Shown here in pieces: positions 52,610 through 59,923 of a stretch of 64,000 nucleotides of DNA. The number at the start of each line of letters is the position of its first letter. The first letter of the stretch is position 1. Where the stretch lies: assembly GCA_026003175.1 (NCBI GenBank), contig BPGT01000001.1, forward strand, positions 1,402,839 through 1,466,838. Direction: 5' to 3'. The notes below the pieces were generated by a model. That model did no database searches and was not told the DNA's origin. It saw only the letters and a list, made by a program, of their open reading frames with translations. The position numbers and the translations under genes were made by a program. The stretch is from Armatimonadota bacterium (GTDB lineage Bacteria > Armatimonadota > HRBIN16).

Positions 52610-53719
52610 ATGATATGTCCGCGATGCCAGGAACCGTTGGCACGCTACCAGTCCTATGCAGGACTGGTGTGGCAATGCATGCACTGTGGAGGGCGGGCGG
52701 TCGCACTGTCCGTGCTGCGGAAGGCGGTGGAGGAGAACACCGTACGCACCCTGTGGGTCGCCGCCACGCAGGGACGCATCCGCTCGTCGTTGCTCTGTCC
52801 GTCCTGCCGCAAGCCGATGAGTCAGGTATCGGTAGCGGCAAATGTACCCGTCACGATAGATGTGTGCGAGCTGTGCCAGTTTGTCTGGACAGACGCGGGT
52901 GAGCTGGAACAGATGCCCGCTGCTCCGCCACCTGTTAAGCCTCAGGAACCAGACTTGCCTCCAGAGGCAAAAGAGGCTCTGGCAATGGCGAAGGTGGAAG
53001 CACTAAGCCGGCGCGCCCGCGACACGGGTATCAGCGACGAATTACCTGACAGCCCTCTGCAAGCGGCGCTCCTGTTGCTGGGACTGCCAGTGGAAGAAGA
53101 GAACTTCCTGCAGAGCCAGCCGTGGATGACGTGGCTCACCGCTTTCACCGTTACAGCCATTAGCGTGATGGCGTTCTTCGACATGGAGCGGGCGATACGC
53201 ACCCTCGCGCTCATTCCTGCCGAGTGGTGGCGGTACGGCGGGATCACGCTGTTCACCAGCTTCTTCGTGCACGGTTCCGTCTTTCATCTACTGAGCAATC
53301 TCTACTTCCTTGTGGTGTTTGGCGACAATGTGGAGGACTTTTTAGGGCACGCTCGCTTCGTTTTGCTGCTAATGCTGGCGACGCTGGCTGGTGACCTTCT
53401 GCACATCGCCTTTGACCCACGCCCAGACATTCCCTGCATCGGCGCCAGCGGGGGCATTTCGGGAGTGGTTGCCTTCTACGCGCTCGCTTTTCCCCATGCG
53501 CGTGTACAGCTAGCCTACGGCTGGTGGTGGGCGTGGCGATGGTGGGTTTTCAGCATGCCTGCATGGGGGATGGCGCTACTATGGCTGCTGCTGCAACTGC
53601 TGGGGCTAACCGAACAGATAGCTGGTTTCAGCGATGTCTCTGCGCTGGCGCATCTGGGAGGTGCGCTGACGGGTTTTGTCTGCTGGCTGTTGTGGAGACG
53701 CTCTACGAGCATGGTATAA
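52610..53719 (+). CDS. Rhomboid-family intramembrane serine protease with N-terminal zinc ribbon
   Basis: A 369-residue protein. The first 100 residues contain paired cysteines (CPRCQEP...QCMHCGG; CPSCRKPM...DVCELCQFVW), a TFIIB-type zinc-ribbon domain. A linker leads to six membrane segments with the rhomboid features HGSVFHLLSNLYFLVVFGDN, the catalytic serine in CIGASGGISGVVAFYALAFP, and histidine in SALAHLGGALTGF. Rhomboids cut transmembrane segments within the membrane and can shed surface proteins. It starts six bases after the LptD-like gene, so a role in processing cluster products is plausible. Confidence 0.85.
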   Translation: MICPRCQEPLARYQSYAGLVWQCMHCGGRAVALSVLRKAVEENTVRTLWVAATQGRIRSSLLCPSCRKPMSQVSVAANVPVTIDVCELCQFVWTDAGELEQMPAAPPPVKPQEPDLPPEAKEALAMAKVEALSRRARDTGISDELPDSPLQAALLLLGLPVEEENFLQSQPWMTWLTAFTVTAISVMAFFDMERAIRTLALIPAEWWRYGGITLFTSFFVHGSVFHLLSNLYFLVVFGDNVEDFLGHARFVLLLMLATLAGDLLHIAFDPRPDIPCIGASGGISGVVAFYALAFPHARVQLAYGWWWAWRWWVFSMPAWGMALLWLLLQLLGLTEQIAGFSDVSALAHLGGALTGFVCWLLWRRSTSMV

Positions 53720-53720
53720 T
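53715..53720 (+). promoter_or_regulatory. Extended -10 promoter of the DUF2231 gene
   Basis: TGGTATAAT, with TATAAT at 53715-53720 overlapping the stop codon of the rhomboid gene and 29 bases before the GTG start. No clear -35. Confidence 0.5.
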
Positions 53721-53749
53721 GTAGCTAAACAGCGTTTGAGGAGGTTGCT

Positions 53750-54301
53750 GTGTACCAAATCCCTATCCTGCATCCCATTCTGGTGCATTTCCCCATCGCC
53801 TTTATCCTGCTGGCGGCACTGACCGCTCTGGCATGGCTGGTGTGGGGCACTCGCTTCTGGCGCAATGTGACGCTGATCCTGCTCATCGCAGGTTTCATCG
53901 GCGGGTTGGGTGCGTATTTCACTGGCGAGGCGGCAGAGGAGTTCGGCGAGGGCAGTGCAAGGGTTGAACAGTTTGAGAAGCAGCACGAGAGCACAGCGTT
54001 GCTGACGCTGGTGGCAACAGGGCTATCGCTGTTCGTGCTGGCGGCGTATACCGGCGCATCCCGACGGCTGCTGCCATCCGGCAACCCCGATGAAAAAGAC
54101 ATGCCGGTAGTGCGCGTTGTGGTGGCAGTGTTGACCGTTGCGGCGGCGGTGCTGGTGGGGCGTACAGGACATCTGGGCGGTTTGATGGTATGGGGACAGC
54201 CGGTCGGACAAGCAGGTGCAGCCCAGGCGGGTGAACACAATGCGCCGCCGCCACCGCAGTCGGCGGGAGGCGAACGAGAGGAACAGCACGAGAAAGAATA
54301 A
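53750..54301 (+). CDS. DUF2231-type membrane protein
   Basis: A 183-residue protein with four membrane segments, opening HPILVHFPIAFILLAAL, the hallmark of DUF2231. The conserved HP-x3-HFP histidines may bind haem or metal, but the function is unknown. It ends in a charged Gly/Glu tail. The start is GTG at 53750 with GAGG seven bases upstream. It has its own extended -10 promoter. Confidence 0.75.
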   Translation: MYQIPILHPILVHFPIAFILLAALTALAWLVWGTRFWRNVTLILLIAGFIGGLGAYFTGEAAEEFGEGSARVEQFEKQHESTALLTLVATGLSLFVLAAYTGASRRLLPSGNPDEKDMPVVRVVVAVLTVAAAVLVGRTGHLGGLMVWGQPVGQAGAAQAGEHNAPPPPQSAGGEREEQHEKE

Positions 54302-54304
54302 TGG

Positions 54305-54378
54305 TCGGGGTGGGCGGACTTGAACCGCCGACCTCACGGACCCGAACCGTGCGCGCTACCAAACTGCGCCACACCCCG
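54305..54378 (-). tRNA. tRNA-Pro (CGG)
   Basis: On the minus strand a full cloverleaf begins CGGGGTG and ends CACCCCG plus A. The anticodon stem is CACGG/CCGTG around loop TTCGGGT, giving anticodon CGG. The T arm contains GGTTCAAGTCC. CCA is not encoded. Confidence 0.95.
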
Positions 54379-54526
54379 ACCGTCGGCAAGATTATTATAG
54401 CAATATCGTGGAGCAGTTGTCAACCGCGCCGTTTCCGCCCTGGCGTGCATGTTTGACCTTTCGTGGCGGCAATAGCGGCAAAGGCTACGAACTCTATCGG
54501 TCACCTTACCGCAACGCTGCGTCATA

Positions 54527-54555
54527 TTGACGTATCGCCTCTGGCGTGCTAATAT
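54527..54555 (+). promoter_or_regulatory. Promoter of the aldo/keto reductase gene
   Basis: TTGACG (54527-54532), 17 bases, TAATAT (54550-54555). An A/T-rich string TATATACT just after it makes the exact -10 uncertain. Confidence 0.5.
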
Positions 54556-54600
54556 ATACTCACCTTAAACGTTTCAGATTCGGAGACAGGAGGAGGACCG

Positions 54601-55566
54601 ATGCAGTATCGCAAACTGGGCAAATGGGGCGTGAAAGTGAGCGAGGTGAGCCTCGGTTCGTGGTTGACCTTCGGGCATGCTACCGACGAGGAGACCGCCG
54701 CGCAGTGTATCTACCGAGCGTATGAGCTGGGTATCAACCTCTTTGATACCGCGAACGTGTACGCCGCCGGACGGGCGGAAGAGGTGATGGGTAAGGCGTT
54801 GAAAGCCTTTCGGCGCGACTCGTATGTGCTGGCGACCAAATTGTACTTCCCGATGGGTGATGGTCCAAACGACCGCGGGCTCTCACGCAAGCATATCTTC
54901 GAACAGTGCCACGCCAGCCTGAAGCGATTAGGAACCGACTATATTGACCTGTATCAGTGCCATCGCTACGACGCGAACACACCGCTGGAAGAGACGGTGC
55001 GCGCGATGGGTGACCTGATCCGGCAGGGCAAGATACTCTACTGGGGCGTCAGCGAGTGGTCGGCGTCGCAGATACTGGACGCGGTTCACCTATGCCAGCA
55101 GATGAACATCGACCCGCCCGTATCCAACCAGCCACATTACAACATGCTAGGGCGCGAGATTGAGAAGGAAGTGCTGCCGATGTGTGAGCGCGTGGGCATG
55201 GGCAACATCGTCTTCTCGCCGCTGGCGCAGGGTGTATTGACGGGCAAATACCAGCCCGGTTCGCCACCGCCGCCTGATACGCGCGCCGCAGACGAGAGCT
55301 CCAACATGTTTATGCGCTGGCTGATGAGCGATGAAGTACTGGCCAAAGTGCAGAATCTTCGCCCAATTGCCGAACGCAACGGGTTGACGATGGCGCAGCT
55401 GGCGTTGGCCTGGTGCTTGAGACAGCCGATGGTCTCCAGCGTCATCATCGGAGCGCGCAAGGTGTCGCAGATTGAAGACAACGTAAAGGCGTCCGGCGTG
55501 CATCTGTCACCCGAAGACCTGCGCGACATCGACATCGCATTAGGCTTCGCGAAACCGGAAGGGTAA
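54601..55566 (+). CDS. Aldo/keto reductase
   Basis: A 321-residue TIM-barrel protein. It has GINLFDTANVYAAGRAEEVM (catalytic Asp and Tyr), LATKLYFP (Lys), and YIDLYQCHRYD (His), then the NADPH-binding GARKVSQIEDNVKA. It reads like the YghZ / K+-channel beta-subunit group. It reduces aldehydes or ketones with NADPH; the physiological substrate is unknown. GGAGGAGG precedes the ATG. A hairpin separates it from the convergent phosphodiesterase gene. Confidence 0.9.
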   Translation: MQYRKLGKWGVKVSEVSLGSWLTFGHATDEETAAQCIYRAYELGINLFDTANVYAAGRAEEVMGKALKAFRRDSYVLATKLYFPMGDGPNDRGLSRKHIFEQCHASLKRLGTDYIDLYQCHRYDANTPLEETVRAMGDLIRQGKILYWGVSEWSASQILDAVHLCQQMNIDPPVSNQPHYNMLGREIEKEVLPMCERVGMGNIVFSPLAQGVLTGKYQPGSPPPPDTRAADESSNMFMRWLMSDEVLAKVQNLRPIAERNGLTMAQLALAWCLRQPMVSSVIIGARKVSQIEDNVKASGVHLSPEDLRDIDIALGFAKPEG

Positions 55567-55576
55567 AAGGCGTTGT

Positions 55577-55598
55577 GGGGCGCACTGTGGTGCGCCCC
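55577..55598. terminator. Hairpin between convergent genes
   Basis: Perfect nine-base stem GGGGCGCAC (55577-55585) / GTGCGCCCC (55590-55598), touching the stop of the phosphodiesterase gene. There is no U-run on either side, so termination is only presumed. Confidence 0.45.
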
Positions 55599-56347
55599 TA
55601 CTGTCGGATGAAGCGCAACAGGTCGTCCGGGTAATCCGTTTCGATACCGTCTACGCCCATCTCGATGGACTGCCGATATCCCTCCGGTGTATCGGGGAAA
55701 CCCAGGTTGTCCACATACACGGTAATACCCTCGCGGTGTGCCTCCTGAACCAGTTCGGGTGTCCAGAGAACCATATCGCCGTCTAGCGCATCTACTGGTA
55801 ACACTTTTCTCAATTCGGCGATACCGCCCGGCTTGCGATATTGTTGTGGCAGGCTGGGCATGACGGGAAGGGACGGAGCCACCCGTTTCCACTCCCGCAG
55901 TTTGTCCAGTCCGCCGTAAACCAGCACCTGTTTCTCCATTCGGTGGCGGCGGATAGCGCGTAGTATAGCCTCCACGGAGGCGTCTTTGTGGTCGATATAC
56001 ACGTTGATTTTGCCCCGGCACAGTTCGAAAACTTCGTCCAGCGTGGGCACCTTCTCGCCTCGATAGAGCGGTGAGAACTTCGCGCCAGCGTCCAGCTTGC
56101 GGATAGCAGCAAGGGTTAGTTCGTTTACCGCGCCGGAACCGTTCGTGGTGCGGTCTACTGTACGGTCGTGCATGATGACCAGTTTGCCGTCGCGTGTGGT
56201 GCGCACGTCTACCTCCACATAGTCGCAGCCAAGCCGGATGGCGCGCTGGAAGGCAGCGAGGGTATTTTCGGGCATGATGCCCGCCCCTCCCCGATGTGCG
56301 ATCACCGCGATACGGTTTCGGGTTTGAGGCATAGTGGGTGCGCGCAA
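55598..56347 (-). CDS. Glycerophosphodiester phosphodiesterase
   Basis: A 249-residue TIM-barrel protein with IAHRGGAGIMPENTLAAF (HRG...PEN), DYVEVDVRTTRDG (metal-binding Glu and Asp), LVIMHDRTVDRTT (His) and YIDHKD. It hydrolyses glycerophosphodiesters to glycerol-3-phosphate and an alcohol. No signal peptide, so cytoplasmic. The start is probably TTG at 56347, with GGAGGGGGG seven bases upstream; an ATG at 56332 is the alternative. Confidence 0.88.
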   Translation of the reverse strand: MRAPTMPQTRNRIAVIAHRGGAGIMPENTLAAFQRAIRLGCDYVEVDVRTTRDGKLVIMHDRTVDRTTNGSGAVNELTLAAIRKLDAGAKFSPLYRGEKVPTLDEVFELCRGKINVYIDHKDASVEAILRAIRRHRMEKQVLVYGGLDKLREWKRVAPSLPVMPSLPQQYRKPGGIAELRKVLPVDALDGDMVLWTPELVQEAHREGITVYVDNLGFPDTPEGYRQSIEMGVDGIETDYPDDLLRFIRQ

Positions 56348-56379
56348 GCAGCTTCCCCCCTCCGCTGTGAGTTGACTGC

Positions 56380-56408
56380 ATTATAACATGGAGGAACACA
56401 GGGGGCAA
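56380..56408 (-). promoter_or_regulatory. Promoter of the phosphodiesterase gene
   Basis: On the minus strand TTGCCC (56403-56408), 17 bases, TATAAT (56380-56385), about 33 bases before the TTG start. Confidence 0.6.
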
Positions 56409-56448
56409 TACCGTAATCTTTGCCGCAGAATTTTCGAGGTTCGAGGCT

Positions 56449-56634
56449 GAGGGTGTTCGAGAATTGTTGAGAAGTTGGTTGTAGCGCAAGGAGAGAGGCG
56501 TTCTTGCTATCCCTGCCTTACCTCACCCCCGTCCCCTCTCCTACGAGGAGAGGGGCGTCCCCCCTTCCCTTGCAGGGAAGGGGACAAGGGGGTTAGGTTA
56601 TCTATCCATTCAACCAGCAATTTCGAACACCCTC
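56449..56634. mobile_element. MITE-like non-autonomous element
   Basis: Inverted ends GAGGGTGTTCGAGAATT (56449-56465) and AATTTCGAACACCCTC (56619-56634) enclose 150 bases without a gene. The outer ten bases match the ends of the insertion sequence that begins at 56644, so the same transposase may act on both. It contains the three-hairpin repeat at 56521-56597. Confidence 0.6.
56521..56597. repeat. Three-way-junction palindromic repeat
   Basis: Two perfect hairpins, CCCCTCTCCT/AGGAGAGGGG (56533-56555) and CCCCTTCCC/GGGAAGGGG (56561-56583), sit inside an outer stem (ACCCCC at 56525-56530 with GGGGGT at 56588-56593). Repeats of this style are scattered in many bacterial genomes. It would fold as a cruciform or a clover-like RNA. 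Confidence 0.7.
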
Positions 56635-57589
56635 CCACCCCCTGAGGGTGTTCGAAAAATCGCATAGACCCCACACCCACCACCAACACACAAAACAACC
56701 GCTACCAGCCACCTGCACCACACCCACCATGTTCCACAACACAAACATGCCCCACACCCACACCCGTGCAACCACCCACGAACGCGCTCGCCACACACTC
56801 CCATAAGCTCCCTTCACACTACCAAACACCTGCTCTATCCGATAACGCTCCCGCAACGCCCAACCATATGTCTGCGCACGTGCACGCGCACGCAACCGCG
56901 CATCCGCACGCACCTGCTGCCACACGCCATCCCGAACCACTGCCACAGGCAACCAACCCGCACGCTCCAACGCAACCAATAACTGCGCCCGATAACCATA
57001 CAACCCGTCCCCAACTAATAAAGTGCCACACGACAAACCACCAAGCCCATGACGCTCCACCCACTCCCACAACAGACGCCCCTCATCCGCATATGCCCCC
57101 CCACACGATAACCCCATCACCCACACCCGACCCCCCTGCCAACACCCCAACGCCACCACCTTCACATGCGACCGCTGCTGACGTACCTGTGCCCCACGCA
57201 AATACTGCGCCAAAAACGGTGAGGCATACCCCACGCCCGTGCCATCCACAAACACACACGGCGTTTCACGGGTCGGTGTCTCTGACGCGATGCCCTGCTG
57301 GGCAAGCCAAGTGAGCAGTTGGTGCAGGCGTTCGTCTGCAAGATGCTGCAACAGGCAGGGGTTGGTCGGGCAGCAGTTCTGGGGCGAGGGCGAACAGTAG
57401 GCGTCGGTAGGAGGCGTTTTCGCGCACTCCCAGCAAGAGGAGGGTGAGGATGAGCGCTTCGGGGTATTTGTAGGGTCGCCCGCGGCGTGGGGGCAGAGGA
57501 TGGATTTGGCAGAAGCGTTGGACGATGGTGAAGATGACCTTCACCGACAGGGTAGTGAGTCTGCTTTGTGGTAGGTATCGTCGTTTCAT
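56602..57589 (-). pseudogene. IS4/IS5-like DDE transposase, frameshifted
   Basis: The ATG at 57589 opens an N-terminal part (RRGRPYKYPEALILTLLLLG, SYRRLLFALAPELL). About 57340-57350 the frame shifts by +1 and continues LLQHLADERLHQLLTWL. The catalytic core follows: VFVDGTGVGYAS (D1), LLVGDGLYGY (D2), and YRIEQVFGSVKGAYG (E with the Y-R-E-K type signature). The shift is not at an A-rich slippery site, so mutation is likelier than programmed frameshifting. The second frame runs through the terminal inverted repeat and stops outside the element at 56602, another sign of damage. Confidence 0.75.
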
Positions 57590-57632
57590 GGAATCGATAT
57601 ACCCGATACTAACCGATTTTTTGAACACCCTC
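56644..57632 (-). mobile_element. Insertion sequence, about 989 bp
   Basis: Ends GAGGGTGTTCGAAAAATCG (56644-56662) and, inverted, GAGGGTGTTCAAAAAATCG (57614-57632) differ at one base and flank the transposase. Its right end is ten bases from the -35 box of the tRNA-Leu/Gly promoter. A target duplication of only CT can be seen and is not convincing. Confidence 0.75.
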
Positions 57633-57641
57633 CTTCGAGGC

Positions 57642-57670
57642 TTGACATTCGCGCAAACATACCGTATAAT
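57642..57670 (+). promoter_or_regulatory. Consensus promoter of the tRNA-Leu/tRNA-Gly unit
   Basis: TTGACA (57642-57647), 17 bases, TATAAT (57665-57670), both perfect, 20 bases before tRNA-Leu. Confidence 0.8.
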
Positions 57671-57689
57671 TATAGTGCGAACGTCCAGC

Positions 57690-57772
57690 GGGCGAGTGGT
57701 GAAATTGGTAGACACGCCAGACTTAGGATCTGGTGCCGGTAAGGCGTAGGAGTTCGAGTCTCCTCTCGCCCA
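57690..57772 (+). tRNA. tRNA-Leu (TAG)
   Basis: Acceptor stem GGGCGAG/CTCGCCC, anticodon stem CCAGA/TCTGG with loop CTTAGGA (anticodon TAG), a long variable arm typical of leucine tRNA, and T arm GAGTTCGAGTCTC. CCA is encoded at 57773-57775. Confidence 0.96.
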
Positions 57773-57796
57773 CCACTGCCCCAGAAAGCGAAACGA

Positions 57797-57869
57797 GCGG
57801 GAGTAGCTCAGTTGGTAGAGCGTCTGCTTGCCATGCAGAAGGTCGCGGGTTCGAATCCCGTCTCCCGCT
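57797..57869 (+). tRNA. tRNA-Gly (GCC)
   Basis: Acceptor GCGGGAG/CTCCCGC, anticodon stem TCTGC/GCAGA with loop TTGCCAT (anticodon GCC), T arm CGGGTTCGAATCCCG. CCA is encoded at 57870-57872. Its 3' end is the likely attachment site for the adjacent integrase-bearing element, although no second copy of the sequence is in the window. Confidence 0.96.
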
Positions 57870-58031
57870 CCATACTACATCTGCTACCCCTCGCCTCACA
57901 GTGCCACAAGATGTTGGGTTCCATAGACTGACAAGATTCCGAAAGCAGACGTTCCAGATGGGGTCTTGACGCAGGCTTGCAGAGGATGCTACACTGTTCC
58001 TGCGTTCACAGCTCCCGCCTGTGGACGCCAC

Positions 58032-58060
58032 GCCTGCGGTAGTGTACGCTACGCGCAGGC
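58032..58060. repeat. 29-bp imperfect palindrome beside tRNA-Gly
   Basis: Left arm GCCTGCGGTAG, six-base centre TGTACG, right arm CTACGCGCAGGC, with one bulged base. It lies in the 220-base gap between tRNA-Gly and the first gene of the mobile element. An operator or a recombinase core site are possibilities; nothing else is recognised in the gap. Confidence 0.5.
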
Positions 58061-58096
58061 ACTTTCATCATAGCATTCTCTGCAAAGTGTGTCAAG

Positions 58097-58354
58097 ATGG
58101 AAGAGATTCATGCGCCAGAACCCGAAGACCCTGAGGCAGAAGAAGCCTTCCACCTGCTCCTGACGCGCCTCACGTTGGAACAGTGCCTGCGCTCTATTCC
58201 TGACGGCGTGCAGTGGCTCCAACTGGTGCTGGCAGGGCATAGCGCATGGGAAGCCACCACCATGCTCCGGCGCAGTCGCGTATGGCTGCAGAGGGTACGT
58301 GAGGCGTGCAGACGGGCTCTTGAGGATTACCAATCACCGTATGCAAGAGGGTGA
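58097..58354 (+). CDS. Small helical protein, possible sigma-70 region 4-like HTH
   Basis: An 85-residue protein. Its second half, VLAGHSAWEATTMLRRSRVW then a basic helix, has the spacing of a sigma-type helix-turn-helix (LV-AG-S-xEAA-x-L). The N-terminus is acidic. It is the only rightward gene at this end of the element, and its last 28 bases overlap the convergent HTH gene. A phage late-gene-activator role is possible but unproven. Confidence 0.5.
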   Translation: MEEIHAPEPEDPEAEEAFHLLLTRLTLEQCLRSIPDGVQWLQLVLAGHSAWEATTMLRRSRVWLQRVREACRRALEDYQSPYARG

Positions 58355-58644
58355 CCTTCATTCACTACCTCTACACGCTCGGTGAAGCCCTCGTCCTTGC
58401 CCAGCGTCTTGAGCACGAACAGAATCGCCCACGCCTTGCCCTCGTGGACAGCCTTCACCAGTCCCTCATAGGCGTCCCCCACGAGTGTTGCTCGTCCTTC
58501 TTCTAACGCCTCTTGCAGTTTGCTGTGACGCCGGAGCCGTTTATACAGGGCTTGACGGCTGATGCCCAGTTTGCGTGCCACTGCCGACACATTACCCGAC
58601 AGGGCTTGTAGTTCCTGTGCGATTTGCTCTGTGGTTGCTTTCAT
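58327..58644 (-). CDS. HTH protein, terminase-small-subunit-like
   Basis: A 105-residue protein. Residues 10-40 (QALSGNVSAVARKLGISRQA and LYKRLRR) form a Fis/terminase-type helix-turn-helix, followed by a helical region (DAYEGLVKAVHEGKAWAILF) of the sort found in small terminase subunits. GGAGGTGACCC precedes the ATG. In a phage the product would bind the packaging site; in phage satellites such genes redirect packaging. No large terminase subunit is in the window. Confidence 0.55.
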   Translation of the reverse strand: MKATTEQIAQELQALSGNVSAVARKLGISRQALYKRLRRHSKLQEALEEGRATLVGDAYEGLVKAVHEGKAWAILFVLKTLGKDEGFTERVEVVNEGHPLAYGDW

Positions 58645-58754
58645 GGGTCACCTCCGTGAAGGTTGACAAGGTAGACACCCTTAAACACTTATTCCCTACT
58701 GGCGTGCTGCATGTTGACTACAGCGTCCTTGCAAAGGTTGTGTGTCATTGCTGC

Positions 58755-59057
58755 TCACCTCCTCAAGGTTTGTTCAATCTCTGCCCAGCAATCGGGCGTC
58801 CACAGGTAGACCTCCACCTGAGGACACGCACCTAACTGGGCAAGCCAGTGCTGTTGTGCTGGCGTCGGCTTGCGCCCGCCCGTCTTCAGTTCCACGAACA
58901 GCACTCTCGGCGGGCGCACCAGCACTAAGTCCGGGAAGCCCGCAGCCGAGCGGATGCTGACCCACGGGTGGTAGTAGACCCAACCCTGCAGCCTGGCATA
59001 CTGCACCACCGCCTGCAGGAACTCCTTCTCACGTATGGGCACTGCGCCTCTTGCCAT
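58755..59057 (-). CDS. VRR-NUC-domain nuclease
   Basis: A 100-residue stand-alone VRR-NUC protein: EKEFLQAVVQYARLQGW, then SAAGFPDLVLVRPPRVLFVE and LKTGGRKPTPAQQHWLAQL. The GFPD and VELK motifs supply the PD-(D/E)XK metal site. Stand-alone versions are phage or plasmid nucleases, some acting as Holliday-junction resolvases. It begins three bases after the upstream gene ends. Confidence 0.85.
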   Translation of the reverse strand: MARGAVPIREKEFLQAVVQYARLQGWVYYHPWVSIRSAAGFPDLVLVRPPRVLFVELKTGGRKPTPAQQHWLAQLGACPQVEVYLWTPDCWAEIEQTLRR

Positions 59058-59060
59058 GAT

Positions 59061-59411
59061 TCAGAACAGTCTGCCTTGCTTCGGGTCTTCAGTATGCCAC
59101 AGGTTCAGAGGCAGGGCAATCTGCTCACCATGTCCGCGCTGAATGCGGATGCCCTTCTGCCACAGCGTCGCCAGTGGGGCAGTGTAGGTGATGCCGGTCT
59201 CCACGTCGCAAATCTCCACCAGCGACGCGCCTGCCTCGTGTGCCTGCTCCAGGATGTTGCGCTCAAACGCCCACGCAGGGGGCTGTCGCAACTGGTGACG
59301 GCTCGCCTGCACCCTGCGCTTCAGGATGCCCTGCTCCAGCACACAACCGCTGTGCCTGCCGTCACCGGTCAGCAGGTGAACACGCTGCGTGTGTGGAACT
59401 GTCTGTTGCAT
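59061..59411 (-). CDS. Hypothetical protein, 116 residues
   Basis: I recognise no family. The protein is soluble and basic in its first half. I start at the ATG at 59411, about ten bases after AAGGAG; a GTG at 59420 is too close to that site. It lies within the leftward gene row of the mobile element, between the SSB-like and VRR-NUC genes, so replication or packaging is a reasonable guess only. Confidence 0.5.
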   Translation of the reverse strand: MQQTVPHTQRVHLLTGDGRHSGCVLEQGILKRRVQASRHQLRQPPAWAFERNILEQAHEAGASLVEICDVETGITYTAPLATLWQKGIRIQRGHGEQIALPLNLWHTEDPKQGRLF

Positions 59412-59473
59412 GTAAAACACACTCCTTTCATTGGTGTTTTGTGGGCGGGCAGTGTGCCCGCCGGTCGTTTTCG

Positions 59474-59923
59474 TTACTCGTTGAACGGGTCGTCAGGGTC
59501 TTCGTCGTCTGCCATCTCGTAGAACCCCTGTTTGGTAGCAGGAACCGCCACCATGCCATGCTTCACGCGCTTCAGGGGCAGGATGTCGGTCACACGCGCA
59601 AACTCGCGCCCGTCTGCCGTCTGCTTGACCTGCACTACAGCGCGGGCACGCTTGCCCTGCAGCGCGTCGAAGTCGATGGTGTCGCCTTGCGCGTAGGGCT
59701 TGCCCGCAAACGCAGATGCCCACCGCACCGCCTTCGCGTTGATTGCCGTGCTGGCGTTCGTCCACGCCCGCAGTTCCGTGCCCTCATACTCGCCTTCTGC
59801 CACGCGCAACAGCCACACGAACTGCTCGCCGTAGGTTCCGGTCTGCTCCTTCACGTCCAGCAGTTCTACGGTGTACACGTCGTCAGGCAAGGTCTGTGCT
59901 TGTGCAGTCACCACCAGTTTCAT
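59474..59923 (-). CDS. Probable single-stranded-DNA-binding-like protein, nested in-frame start
   Basis: An AAGGAGG at 59931-59937 precedes the ATG at 59923 with ideal spacing, so a 149-residue protein should be made independently of the RNase H part. It opens KLVVTAQAQTLPDDVYTVEL and has alternating strands compatible with an OB fold. It ends in an acidic tail DDEDPDDPFNE, much like the DDDIPF tip by which SSB proteins recruit partners. Between primase and nuclease genes an SSB role fits well. The family call is inference from tail and context, not from a recognised motif. Confidence 0.6.
   Translation of the reverse strand: MKLVVTAQAQTLPDDVYTVELLDVKEQTGTYGEQFVWLLRVAEGEYEGTELRAWTNASTAINAKAVRWASAFAGKPYAQGDTIDFDALQGKRARAVVQVKQTADGREFARVTDILPLKRVKHGMVAVPATKQGFYEMADDEDPDDPFNE

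Noticed and set aside
56766-57314. A Pro/Thr/His-rich rightward open frame
   Set aside because: Antisense to the transposase; the composition is a by-product of its Gly/Val/Trp-rich complement.
57723-58031. A 102-residue leftward protein containing DSNPRPSAWQADALPTE
   Set aside because: It is the well-known false reading frame antisense to tRNA genes; here it lies over tRNA-Leu and tRNA-Gly.
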